A DNA stretch of 41,241 bases from Acidobacteriaceae bacterium (GTDB lineage Bacteria; Acidobacteriota; Terriglobia; Terriglobales; Acidobacteriaceae): contig PKUV01000044.1 of NCBI GenBank assembly GCA_003131315.1, positions 1,525-42,765 of the forward strand, in the 5' to 3' direction. This document shows positions 34,254 to 41,241 of this stretch, in pieces (within the stretch, counting starts at the first letter, position 1; every line of letters begins with the position of its first letter). The notes below the pieces were generated by a model that saw nothing but the letters and a program-made list of their open reading frames with translations, was not told the DNA's origin and did no database searches. A program made the position numbers and the translations under genes.

Positions 34254-35714
34254 ATGGGGTCTGTCACAGGAGCCAAACCCGCCAAGGTGCTGTCCCCGGT
34301 TTTGTGCGTCGATCTCGACGGCACTTTGATCCGGGGCAACGTCCTTTGGGAGTGCATCCTCGTCCTCCTCAAAACCCGCCCCATCACGCTGCTGCTGCTC
34401 CCCTTCTGGTTACTTTCGGGACGAGCCTGCCTCAAACGCCAGCTCGCCGACAGGATCCACCTCGACCCCGCTCGTCTTCCTTATCGGCAGCAAGTTCTTG
34501 ATCTTCTCCAGCAGGAAAAAGCCACCGGCCGCCGCATCGCGCTCGCAACCGCCGCGGACCGCGAGCTTGCCGAAACGATTTCCAGCTATCTCGGCCTCTT
34601 CGACGAAGTCCACGCCAGCGATGGCCAAATCAATCTCAAGGGAGCGAACAAAGCTGCGTTTCTAGCGCAGCACTTCGCCCAGACCGGCTTCGAATATGTG
34701 GGCGACTCCGCCGCCGATGTAGAAGTTTGGCGCAGCGCCCGCGCGGCATATGTAGTCGGCACGCAAGCCCGCGCCGAGCAAGCCGCCGCCGTAACCACCG
34801 TCAAAGGCACGATCCTCGAACCGCGCGCATCGTTCCGCACCTGGATCAACGCCCTCCGCGGCCACCACTGGGCGAAAAACCTTTTGCTCTTCCTGCCCCT
34901 CGCCCTGTCCCACAACCTCGCCGTCGAGCCCATTGTCCGTACTCTCGCCGGCTTCGCGCTCTTTGGCTTTTGCGCCTCCGGACTCTATATTCTCAACGAC
35001 CTTCTCGATCTCCATTCCGATCGCGAACATCCATGGAAAAAAGAGCGCCCATTCGCCGCCGGTGAAATCTCAATCCCCGAAGGGTTGCTCGCCTCGTTTA
35101 TCCTGCTTACCTCGGCACTCGGCCTGGGCTTCCTCCTCAACGTGCAATTCGGCCTCGCTCTGCTCGGATACGCCACGCTCACCATGTTGTATTCGCTCTA
35201 TCTCAAGAAGATTGCTCTGCTCGACGTCTTCGTTCTTTCCAGCTTCTACAGCTTTCGCATCCTCGCTGGAGCCCTGATTTCGGCGACGCCACTCTCGCAG
35301 TGGTTCCTGGCGTTCTCGATGTTTTTCTTTCTTAGTCTCGCGATGGCGAAACGTTACTCTGAGTTGCTCCACGCCAGCGACTTAGTTAAGACCGGTAACT
35401 CCGGACGCGGCTATCATACCGGCGACCGCGAACTTCTGCTCTCGCTCGGCGTCGGCAGCAGTTTTTCCGCTGTCGTCATTTTCAGCCTCTACGTTCAGAG
35501 TCAGGACGTGCGCCTGCTCTACTCCTCGCCGCAGTTTCTCTTTCTGCTTTGCCCCATCGTTCTTTATTGGCTTAGCCGAACCTGGCTGCTGGCGCATCGC
35601 GGAGAATTAAAGGAAGACCCGGTCACGCTCGCCATCCGGGACCCAGTCAGTTACGGGGTGGCCCTAGCCTCGGCGGTCGTCATCGCCGCGAGCATGATAA
35701 ACATGAACTGGTAA
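34254..35714 (+). CDS. HAD phosphatase-UbiA prenyltransferase fusion (phosphoribosyl-polyprenyl type)
   Basis: This 486-residue protein combines two activities. Residues about 15-200 are a HAD domain with Asp20-x-Asp22 (CVDLDGTLIRGN), LATAADRELAETISSYLGLFD and the closing GDSAADVEVWRSA. Residues about 205-486 are a UbiA-type membrane prenyltransferase with RTWINALRGHHWAKNLLLFL and the metal motif NDLLDLHSDREHPWKKERP. Its relatives transfer phosphoribose from PRPP to polyprenyl phosphate (Rv3806c of Mycobacterium). The HAD part could then remove the 5'-phosphate, the job of a separate phosphatase there. The start is uncertain: ATG 34254 opens the conserved part but has a weak ribosome site. 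The next two genes supply the following steps. Confidence 0.85.
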   Translation: MGSVTGAKPAKVLSPVLCVDLDGTLIRGNVLWECILVLLKTRPITLLLLPFWLLSGRACLKRQLADRIHLDPARLPYRQQVLDLLQQEKATGRRIALATAADRELAETISSYLGLFDEVHASDGQINLKGANKAAFLAQHFAQTGFEYVGDSAADVEVWRSARAAYVVGTQARAEQAAAVTTVKGTILEPRASFRTWINALRGHHWAKNLLLFLPLALSHNLAVEPIVRTLAGFALFGFCASGLYILNDLLDLHSDREHPWKKERPFAAGEISIPEGLLASFILLTSALGLGFLLNVQFGLALLGYATLTMLYSLYLKKIALLDVFVLSSFYSFRILAGALISATPLSQWFLAFSMFFFLSLAMAKRYSELLHASDLVKTGNSGRGYHTGDRELLLSLGVGSSFSAVVIFSLYVQSQDVRLLYSSPQFLFLLCPIVLYWLSRTWLLAHRGELKEDPVTLAIRDPVSYGVALASAVVIAASMINMNW

Positions 35715-35777
35715 AGTGATAAGCTATGGGGCCAATTGGCCTCCGAAGTTATTGAACTTGCTTTCGGCACACTTAGT

Positions 35778-37139
35778 ATGTCCGGTCAATCAGCCGCAAT
35801 TTTGCGCAAGCAACCCGCAGCCCCGCCGTCCGCCGAACGAATTCTCTCGTGGGGCCGTTACCCGAAGACCGCGCACCATCACGTCCACAAACCTGCGTGG
35901 AACGACCAGGTGCCGGACATTCTCAAAGCCGCCGCGCCCGGCTCCCTGCTTCCCTATGGCCTCGGCCGCAGCTATGGCGACTCTTGTCTCAACGCCGGCC
36001 GCGAACTGATCGACTGCCGCCGTCTCAACCGCATCCTCGGGTTCGACGAATCCACTGGCATGTTGCGTTGCGAAAGCGGCGTCAGCCTTTCCGACATCGT
36101 CGACGTATTCCTCCCTAAAGGATGGTTCCTTCCCGTCACGCCCGGCACCCGTTTCGTCACGGTCGGCGGGGCCATCGCCAACGACGTCCACGGTAAGAAC
36201 CATCATTGCGCTGGAACCTTCGGCGCTCACGTTCGCCAAATCGGCCTGCATCGCTCGAACGACGGTCTGGTAATCTGCAACTCCGATGAGAATCCCGACA
36301 TGCTGCGCGCCACCATCGGTGGTCTCGGTCTGACCGGCGTAATCGCCTGGGCAGACATCCAACTCAAACGCGTGGCTGGCCCCTGGATCGACGCCGAGTC
36401 CATCCCCTTTCAGTCCCTAAACACTTTTCTCGACCTGAGCCGCGAAAGCAACGATCGCTTCGAATACACCGTGGCGTGGCTCGACTGTTTTGCCGGGAAG
36501 AACCCTCGCGGCATCTTCTTTCGCGGCAACCATGCCGCCGATCATGGTAAAGAATTCCACCCCAAGCGCGGCCCGAAACTGCCCTTCGCACTGCCGGCCT
36601 GGATGCTCAACCGTTACTCTGTAAAAACCTTCAACACTGCCTACTACAGGATTCACGCGGCCAGGAAAGGCGCAGCCGTCGTGCCTTACGACTCTTTTTT
36701 CTACCCGCTTGATTCCGTTCGGCAATGGAACCTGCTCTACGGCAAACAAGGTTTTCTGCAATATCAGTGCGTAATCCCGGAAGCGAACCTCGAAGCCTTC
36801 GAGGAGTTACTCGATCGCATCGCTCGCTCCGGCATGGGCTCTTTCTTAGGTGTGATGAAGCAATTTGGCTCTGCGCCGCCGGCCGGCATGCTCTCATTCC
36901 CGCGCCCCGGACTTACCATCGCGCTCGACTTCGCCATGCGCGGAGAGCGCACGCTCAAACTCATGCAGTCACTCGATGAAATTGTCCAGCAAAGTGGTGG
37001 AGCGCTCTACCCCGCCAAAGACGCCCGCATGAGCCCCGCTCTGTTTGAAGCCTCGTTCCCGCGCTTGCGCGGATTTGTTCCCTATATAGATCCGAAGATG
37101 TCGTCCTCATTCTGGCGACGTGTGACGGGGGCCCAGTGA
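35778..37139 (+). CDS. dprE1: FAD-dependent decaprenylphosphoryl-ribose 2'-oxidase homologue
   Basis: DprE1 oxidises the C2 hydroxyl of polyprenyl-phospho-ribose to a keto intermediate. The 453-residue protein has the FAD-binding loop PYGLGRSYGDSCLNAG and the very conserved VTPGTRFVTVGGAIANDVHGKNHH. The C-terminal AKDARMSPALFEASFPRL contains the Lys matching Lys418 of the mycobacterial enzyme. At the position of mycobacterial Cys387, the residue trapped by benzothiazinones, it has Ala382 (GLTIALDF, codon GCG 36921). ATG 35778 is taken as the start; TTG 35736 would add 14 residues. The gene overlaps the SDR gene by four bases and follows the HAD-UbiA gene closely. Confidence 0.87.
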   Translation: MSGQSAAILRKQPAAPPSAERILSWGRYPKTAHHHVHKPAWNDQVPDILKAAAPGSLLPYGLGRSYGDSCLNAGRELIDCRRLNRILGFDESTGMLRCESGVSLSDIVDVFLPKGWFLPVTPGTRFVTVGGAIANDVHGKNHHCAGTFGAHVRQIGLHRSNDGLVICNSDENPDMLRATIGGLGLTGVIAWADIQLKRVAGPWIDAESIPFQSLNTFLDLSRESNDRFEYTVAWLDCFAGKNPRGIFFRGNHAADHGKEFHPKRGPKLPFALPAWMLNRYSVKTFNTAYYRIHAARKGAAVVPYDSFFYPLDSVRQWNLLYGKQGFLQYQCVIPEANLEAFEELLDRIARSGMGSFLGVMKQFGSAPPAGMLSFPRPGLTIALDFAMRGERTLKLMQSLDEIVQQSGGALYPAKDARMSPALFEASFPRLRGFVPYIDPKMSSSFWRRVTGAQ

Positions 37140-37948
37140 CAGTCACAGCGCACCCCACAACCGCGAGCGCCGCAGCCACGCCCGCAACCGCCATGAACGC
37201 GACCGCCATGAAGAAGGTCATCATTCTCGGCGCCACCTCCGGCATTGCGCTGGAAGTCCAGCGCCAATTGGCTCGCCAGGGTTGCGAGTTACTCCTCGTA
37301 GCTCGCTCACCCCAACGCCTCGCTGAGCTCCAGGCCGACTTATTAGTCCGAGGCGCACAACAAGTCTTGACTTACTCTGCCGACTTAGCCTCCATTCAGC
37401 AGCACGCCGCCATCTTCGAATTTGGCCGCCACACCTTCCTTGACTTTGATACCGTGCTCCTCGCTTACGGCTCCATGCACAACCAGAAGGATTCCGAAAC
37501 CTCGGTCGACGTTCTGCTGGAAGAATTGCAAGTCAACTTTGTCAGTGCCGCCGCGATCCTCACGCTGTTCGCGGCTGATTTGGAACGCCGACGCACCGGA
37601 TGCCTGGCCGCTATCACCTCCGTCGCCGGAGATCGAGGACGCCGCTCCAACTACGTCTACGGTTCCACCAAAGGCGCTCTCTCCATCTTCCTCCAGGGAC
37701 TCCGCAGCCGGCTCCATCCCGCCGGCGTCCGTGTCATCACCATCAAGCCCGGACCGGTCCAGACTCCCATGACCGATCACCTGCCCAACTCCGCACGCTT
37801 TGCCGACCCGGAGCAAGTTGCCCGCGACATAGTACGCGCCCTCGAACGCCGTTCCCCCGACGTCCTCTACACCCCAAGAATCTGGCGCTACATCATGACC
37901 GCCGTCCAACAGATCCCGGAAACCATTTTCAAACGCTTATCCTTCTGA
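37136..37948 (+). CDS. dprE2: SDR reductase, decaprenylphosphoryl-2-keto-ribose reductase homologue
   Basis: DprE2 reduces the keto product of DprE1 with NAD(P)H, giving polyprenyl-phospho-arabinose. The 270-residue short-chain dehydrogenase has KKVIILGATSGIALEVQRQLA as nucleotide fold, LAYGSMHNQKDSE, ITSVAGDRGRRSNYVYGSTKGAL with Ser and Tyr-xxx-Lys, and IKPGPVQTPMTDHL. The start GTG 37136 overlaps the DprE1 stop (GTGA). ATG 37193 or 37208 would remove an Ala/Thr-rich stretch and give the usual family length of about 250. The identity rests on the partner gene as well as the sequence. Confidence 0.82.
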   Translation: MTVTAHPTTASAAATPATAMNATAMKKVIILGATSGIALEVQRQLARQGCELLLVARSPQRLAELQADLLVRGAQQVLTYSADLASIQQHAAIFEFGRHTFLDFDTVLLAYGSMHNQKDSETSVDVLLEELQVNFVSAAAILTLFAADLERRRTGCLAAITSVAGDRGRRSNYVYGSTKGALSIFLQGLRSRLHPAGVRVITIKPGPVQTPMTDHLPNSARFADPEQVARDIVRALERRSPDVLYTPRIWRYIMTAVQQIPETIFKRLSF

Positions 37949-37962
37949 CAATTTCCGGGTAG

Positions 37963-38008
37963 CGCAGACATTTCTGTCCGCGTGCCTTTGCACGTTTTCC
38001 GCACGCGG
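37963..38008. terminator. Hairpin cluster between convergent dprE2-like gene and pnp
   Basis: CGTGC-CTTT-GCACG (37981-37994) is followed by TTTT and could end transcription of the plus-strand operon. It competes with a longer perfect pairing, CCGCGTGC (37978-37985) with GCACGCGG (38001-38008). Just before it, CGCAGACA-TTTC-TGTCCGCG (37963-37982) belongs to the same palindrome family as 8307-8326. The stems are short, so termination is only likely. Confidence 0.5.
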
Positions 38009-38084
38009 CAGCGAAGCGACCCCAAATAGAAAGGGCCACATCGCTGCGGCCCCTCGCGTTACCGTTAATTGGCTGCCTCTGATC

Positions 38085-40541
38085 CTACCTTTTTCCTCCG
38101 CGTCCGCCACCACCGCCAGAGTGGCCGCCACCGTGACCTCCCGAACCGCCGCCTGGGCCGCGACCGGGACCGCCGCGACCGCGACGACGACGATTGCGAT
38201 CGCGATCGCCTCCGGCGCTGGGACGACCTTCACGCGGAGCTTCCGGACGCGCGGCACCCGCCTCTACGGACGCAACTACTCCATCCACACGATTGAAATT
38301 CGGCTCATCATCTGGATCGAAATTCGCGCCGCCTTCGATCACCGCCGTGGGTGCGCCCTGCGACGCTGACGGTGTTAACGGCGCCGACGGCTCAACATCC
38401 GCCGCCTCGTCCGTTTCCGGTGGCGGAGCCCCGCCCATTTTGGCGCGCTGCTCTTTCAGAATTGCCTTCCGAGACAGCTTGATCCGGTTGCCTTCGACGG
38501 CCAGAACTTTCACCAGCACCTGGTCGCCTTCTTTCAGTTCATCGCGAACATCCTTGATTCTGTGTTCGGCGACTTCGCTGATGTGCAGCAGCCCGTCCAA
38601 TCCCGGTAGAATCTCGACGAACGCCCCGAAATCCGCCAACCGGCTGACCTTACCGAGATAAGTCTTCCCCACCTCGGCCGAAGCCGTCAGATCGCGGATA
38701 ATCTGCAAAGCCTTGTTCGCCGAGACTTCATCGTTCGAAGCCACGTTGACCTTGCCAGAATCTTCCACGTCGATCTTCACGCCCGTCTGCTCAATGATGC
38801 TGCGAATCATCTTGCCACCGGGCCCAATCACGTCGCGAATCTTGTCCACCGGAATCTGCAGGGTGTAGATACGAGGCGCGTATGCCGAAACCTTCACGCG
38901 CCCTTCGGTGATAATCTCGTCCATCTTTCCGAGAATGAACAGCCGCCCCCGCTGCGCCTGCGCCAGCGCCTCCCGCATGATCTTCGAAGTGATTCCCGCA
39001 ACCTTAATATCCATCTGCAGCGCAGTGATGCCGTCTTTGGTTCCGGCAACCTTGAAATCCATGTCGCCGTAATGATCTTCCGCGCCCGCAATGTCCGTCA
39101 GGATGGCGTACTGCTCACCTTCCTTCACCAATCCCATCGCAACCCCAGCCACCGGAGCCTTCAATGGCACGCCCGCATCCATCAGCGAGAGCGAGGCGCC
39201 GCAAATCGTGGCCATCGACGACGATCCGTTCGACTCCAGAATGTCGGAGACGACGCGCATGGCGTAAGGCCACTGGTCTTCGGTCGGAAGCACAGCCGAA
39301 ATGGCGCGCTCTGCGAGTGCACCATGGCCGATCTCACGACGTCCGGCGCCACGCATGAACCCGACTTCTCCCACAGAGAACGGCGGAAAGTTGTAGTGCA
39401 GCATGAAGCGCTTCTTGGCTTCGCCTTCAAAGCCCTCGAGACGCTGCATGTCGTCGCTGGTGCCGAGCGTGGTGGTAACTAATGCCTGGGTTTCACCGCG
39501 GCTGAAGACCGCGCTGCCGTGTGCGCGCGGCAGAACACCGGCTTCGATCCAGATGGAACGAATCTGGTCGAAAGCACGCCCGTCGGGACGGTGCTTATCA
39601 TTGATCACCTGTCCGCGGAAAATGCGCTCCCGCAGCGTCTCGTAATACTCTTTCAGCTTCGCCTTACCTGCTACATCGTCTTCGGGCAGGGCAGCCAGCA
39701 GTTCTTTCTCCAAAGAGCGAACCAATTCGTGGCTTTCGGATTTCGGATGTTTCCCGGTGTCAAGACTTTCAGCCAGCCGCTTGCCAATCTTCGATTCCAA
39801 GCTCTTGAAGTAAGCCTCGTCGAATTCCGGAGGCGTCACCTTGCGCTTCGGTTTGCCGACCTTGCTGCGCAGTTCGTCGATCGCGGCACAGATCTTTTTG
39901 ATTTCGACGTGCGCGAATTCGATCGCGTCCAACACCGTCTCTTCTTTTACTTCTTTCGCGCCGGACTCGATCATGACAATCGCATCGGCGGTGCCTACGA
40001 CCATGATGTTGAGCAAGCCGTCACGCATTTCGGTGTATGTGGGATTGACGATAAAGCGCCCTTCCACCAGGCCGACGCGCACGGCGCCGAGCGGGCCGAG
40101 AAACGGGATATCGGAGAGGGTCAAGGCGGCCGAAGCGGCGTTGATGCCGCAGACATCGGGATCGTTCTCCGTGTCGGCGGACAGGACAAGGGCGATGACC
40201 TGGGTCTCGCACTTGAAGCCTTCGGCAAACATCGGACGGACCGGCCGGTCAATCTGGCGGCAGGTGAGAGTTTCGCGCTCGCTCATGCGGCCTTCGCGCT
40301 TGATAAAGCCGCCGGGGATGCGTCCGCCGGCATAAGTGTACTCGCGGTAGTCGACGGTGAGCGGAAAGAAGTCGATGCCCAACCGAGGTTCGGGATTGGA
40401 AGTAGCGGTGGCGAGGACAACGTTTTCGCCGAAGCGCACGACGGCGGCGCCGTGGGCCTGCTTGGCAAGTTTTCCGGTTTCGATGGAGAGTTGTTTTCCG
40501 CCTGCGAGTTCGACGGAAATTTTTGTGGCTTCAGGCTTCAT
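38085..40541 (-). CDS. pnp: Polyribonucleotide nucleotidyltransferase (PNPase) with Arg/Gly-rich tail
   Basis: PNPase degrades RNA from the 3' end with phosphate and forms a trimer in the cytoplasm. The 818-residue protein has two RNase PH cores (first with GKLAKQAHGAAVVRFGENVVL, second with LPRAHGSAVFSRGETQALVT and GHGALAERAI). A KH domain (VIGPGGKMIRSIIEQTGVKIDVE) and an S1 domain (GKTYLGKVSRLADFGAFVEILPGLDGLLHIS) follow. The usual length is about 700. Here about 110 extra residues follow S1, acidic and Ala/Pro-rich first, then Arg- and Gly-rich to the end (DRNRRRRGRGGPGRGPGG and onward). ATG 40541 is the start, with AAAGGA upstream. It is downstream of rpsO, as in many bacteria. Confidence 0.97.
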   Translation of the reverse strand: MKPEATKISVELAGGKQLSIETGKLAKQAHGAAVVRFGENVVLATATSNPEPRLGIDFFPLTVDYREYTYAGGRIPGGFIKREGRMSERETLTCRQIDRPVRPMFAEGFKCETQVIALVLSADTENDPDVCGINAASAALTLSDIPFLGPLGAVRVGLVEGRFIVNPTYTEMRDGLLNIMVVGTADAIVMIESGAKEVKEETVLDAIEFAHVEIKKICAAIDELRSKVGKPKRKVTPPEFDEAYFKSLESKIGKRLAESLDTGKHPKSESHELVRSLEKELLAALPEDDVAGKAKLKEYYETLRERIFRGQVINDKHRPDGRAFDQIRSIWIEAGVLPRAHGSAVFSRGETQALVTTTLGTSDDMQRLEGFEGEAKKRFMLHYNFPPFSVGEVGFMRGAGRREIGHGALAERAISAVLPTEDQWPYAMRVVSDILESNGSSSMATICGASLSLMDAGVPLKAPVAGVAMGLVKEGEQYAILTDIAGAEDHYGDMDFKVAGTKDGITALQMDIKVAGITSKIMREALAQAQRGRLFILGKMDEIITEGRVKVSAYAPRIYTLQIPVDKIRDVIGPGGKMIRSIIEQTGVKIDVEDSGKVNVASNDEVSANKALQIIRDLTASAEVGKTYLGKVSRLADFGAFVEILPGLDGLLHISEVAEHRIKDVRDELKEGDQVLVKVLAVEGNRIKLSRKAILKEQRAKMGGAPPPETDEAADVEPSAPLTPSASQGAPTAVIEGGANFDPDDEPNFNRVDGVVASVEAGAARPEAPREGRPSAGGDRDRNRRRRGRGGPGRGPGGGSGGHGGGHSGGGGGRGGKR

Positions 40542-40566
40542 AGACCATCCTTTATGTGGGCAGAAG

Positions 40567-40609
40567 GGCATGCGCGCGGGCACGGAGTTCGCGTGGACAG
40601 GCGCATGCC
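40567..40609 (-). promoter_or_regulatory. Hairpin in the pnp leader
   Basis: GGCATGCGC (40567-40575) and GCGCATGCC (40601-40609) are perfect inverted repeats around 25 bases that can form a further inner stem. It lies 26 bases upstream of the PNPase start on the rpsO-pnp transcript. In E. coli a hairpin at the same place is cut by RNase III and lets PNPase control its own mRNA. A like role here is inferred from position and shape only. Confidence 0.5.
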
Positions 40610-40659
40610 AAGGCCGCGGTTGGGAACGCACATTGCTAAGGCTCTCGGAGTCTGGAACC

Positions 40660-40675
40660 GGCTCCACACGGAGCC
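40660..40675 (-). terminator. Stem-loop just after rpsO
   Basis: GGCTCC-ACAC-GGAGCC begins 10 bases after the rpsO stop. No T-run follows in the direction of transcription, so it could be a weak attenuator or an mRNA 3' end protector between rpsO and pnp rather than a full terminator. Confidence 0.4.
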
Positions 40676-40685
40676 AGTCGCGCTG

Positions 40686-40952
40686 TTATTTGCGGATGCC
40701 GAGCTTGGAAATAACGGTTTTGTACCGTTCCGAGTCGTACTTCTTCAAGTAGTCGAGCAGACCACGACGCCTGCTCACCATCATGAGAAGTCCGCGGCGC
40801 GAGCCGTGGTCTTTCTGGTGCGTTTTGAAGTGTTCCGTCAACTGACCAATGCGCTCACTCAACAGCGCGATTTGAACTTCGGGACTGCCGGTATCGGTAG
40901 CGTGCGTGCGATACGTGTCAACGACGGATTGCTTTTGCTCTCTGGCTAGCAC
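40686..40952 (-). CDS. rpsO: 30S ribosomal protein S15
   Basis: S15 binds 16S rRNA early in small-subunit assembly. The 88-residue protein matches the family throughout: [23 protein letters not shown], then [25 protein letters not shown] and a closing [13 protein letters not shown]. The start is GTG 40952 (product begins (M)[10 protein letters not shown]), with AGGAG twelve bases upstream. Although the frame stays open further up, the extra residues do not belong to S15. A GTG start with a distant ribosome site may leave room for the known autogenous control of rpsO. The pnp gene follows 144 bases downstream. Confidence 0.97.
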   Translation of the reverse strand: MLAREQKQSVVDTYRTHATDTGSPEVQIALLSERIGQLTEHFKTHQKDHGSRRGLLMMVSRRRGLLDYLKKYDSERYKTVISKLGIRK

Positions 40953-40997
40953 TAACCTGTTGCACTCCTGTCTCTTCTCGTTTTCGTAACGTGTTTG

Positions 40998-41003
40998 AGA
41001 ATA
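40998..41003 (-). promoter_or_regulatory. Possible -10 element of the rpsO-pnp operon
   Basis: Read on the minus strand, TATTCT lies 45 bases before the rpsO start. A weak -35 candidate (CTGGCA) lies about 19 bases further up, inside the tandem repeat region. Position is sensible, sequence match poor. Confidence 0.3.
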
Positions 41004-41027
41004 ACACAGCTCAGTGCAAAGTTGCCA

Positions 41028-41057
41028 GTGGTCAGTTTTGAGGTGGCCAGTTTTGAG
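41028..41057. repeat. Two tandem 15-bp units upstream of rpsO
   Basis: GTGGTCAGTTTTGAG is followed directly by GTGGCCAGTTTTGAG (14 of 15 bases equal), and a partial unit (GTTGCCAGT) precedes them. They lie near the expected rpsO promoter. The remaining bases to the window end (41058-41241) hold no gene that I can support. Confidence 0.5.
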
Positions 41058-41241
41058 GACGCCTTGGTCCCCGCGCTGCTCCACTCAATACCATTAGCAT
41101 TCTTGCAGCGCCCGGTGACGCCGCACGGTAGGCCACGCAGGGCCGACGCATATAAATTCTTTTCGGAGGTTCTAGGCCACGGAAAGCTCTTTGGAGAGCC
41201 TGTGAATGGGCAAAGAACGGGCGTAAACGGAATTCTCCGTC

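Noticed and set aside
39519-40949. 476-codon plus-strand open frame opposite pnp and rpsO
   Set aside because: It is an antisense shadow; it crosses two certain genes and has no recognisable domain.

Overview
The window looks like a chromosomal segment of a GC-rich, Gram-negative soil bacterium, most probably an Acidobacteriota (Terriglobia-like) member. This assignment is an inference. It rests on the gene mix (hybrid kinase, HD-GYP regulator, SIMPL and glycine-zipper secreted proteins, a serine hydrolase-NamZ fusion, the rpsO-pnp pair) and on the style of the intergenic palindromes. There are no rRNA or tRNA genes, insertion sequences, phage genes or CRISPR arrays that I can support.

Layout. 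(1) 1-9.6 kb holds housekeeping and signalling genes: the tail of an SPFH/band-7 protein, a SPOR-domain protein, an ArsR-type regulator, a large hybrid histidine kinase divergent from an HD-GYP response regulator, two related glycine-zipper secreted proteins flanking a SIMPL protein, and a small Cys-containing protein. (2) 9.8-16.0 kb is a cell-wall block: a secreted serine hydrolase fused to a NamZ-type exo-muramidase (DUF1343), a divergent stand-alone serine hydrolase, MurQ and MurA. Together these suggest peptidoglycan turnover and MurNAc salvage next to de novo muramic acid synthesis. (3) 16.4-28.3 kb is one tightly packed plus-strand sugar operon of ten genes. Glucose-1-phosphate cytidylyltransferase, CDP-glucose 4,6-dehydratase and the PLP/Fe-S 3-dehydrase (RfbF/G/H type) are followed by an SDR reductase/epimerase, a zinc-finger methyltransferase, a ThDP enzyme of the acetolactate-synthase fold, a NeuB-family synthase, an FkbM methyltransferase and two GT2 glycosyltransferases. 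Many junctions overlap stop to start.

(4) 28.6-34.0 kb is a minus-strand operon for a Wzx-like flippase and two large polytopic proteins resembling lipid-linked-sugar glycosyltransferases, one with a TPR tail. (5) 34.2-37.9 kb is a plus-strand three-gene set: a HAD-UbiA fusion, a DprE1-like FAD oxidase and a DprE2-like SDR. This is what is needed to convert PRPP and polyprenyl phosphate into polyprenyl-phospho-arabinose, with the first two steps fused in one protein. (6) 38.1-41.0 kb is rpsO-pnp on the minus strand. The PNPase carries a long Arg/Gly-rich tail and has a strong leader hairpin.

How the parts may work together (inference): region 3 would build an unusual CDP-linked 3,6-dideoxy sugar that may be carbon-branched (compare yersiniose) and/or extended by PEP. 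Region 4 would flip and polymerise or transfer glycans. Region 5 would supply a lipid-linked pentose donor that the membrane transferases of region 4 could use. Scattered between genes are several families of short palindromic repeats. One three-copy family keeps two stem-loops with TRAA tetraloops while the stems change by compensatory substitutions.
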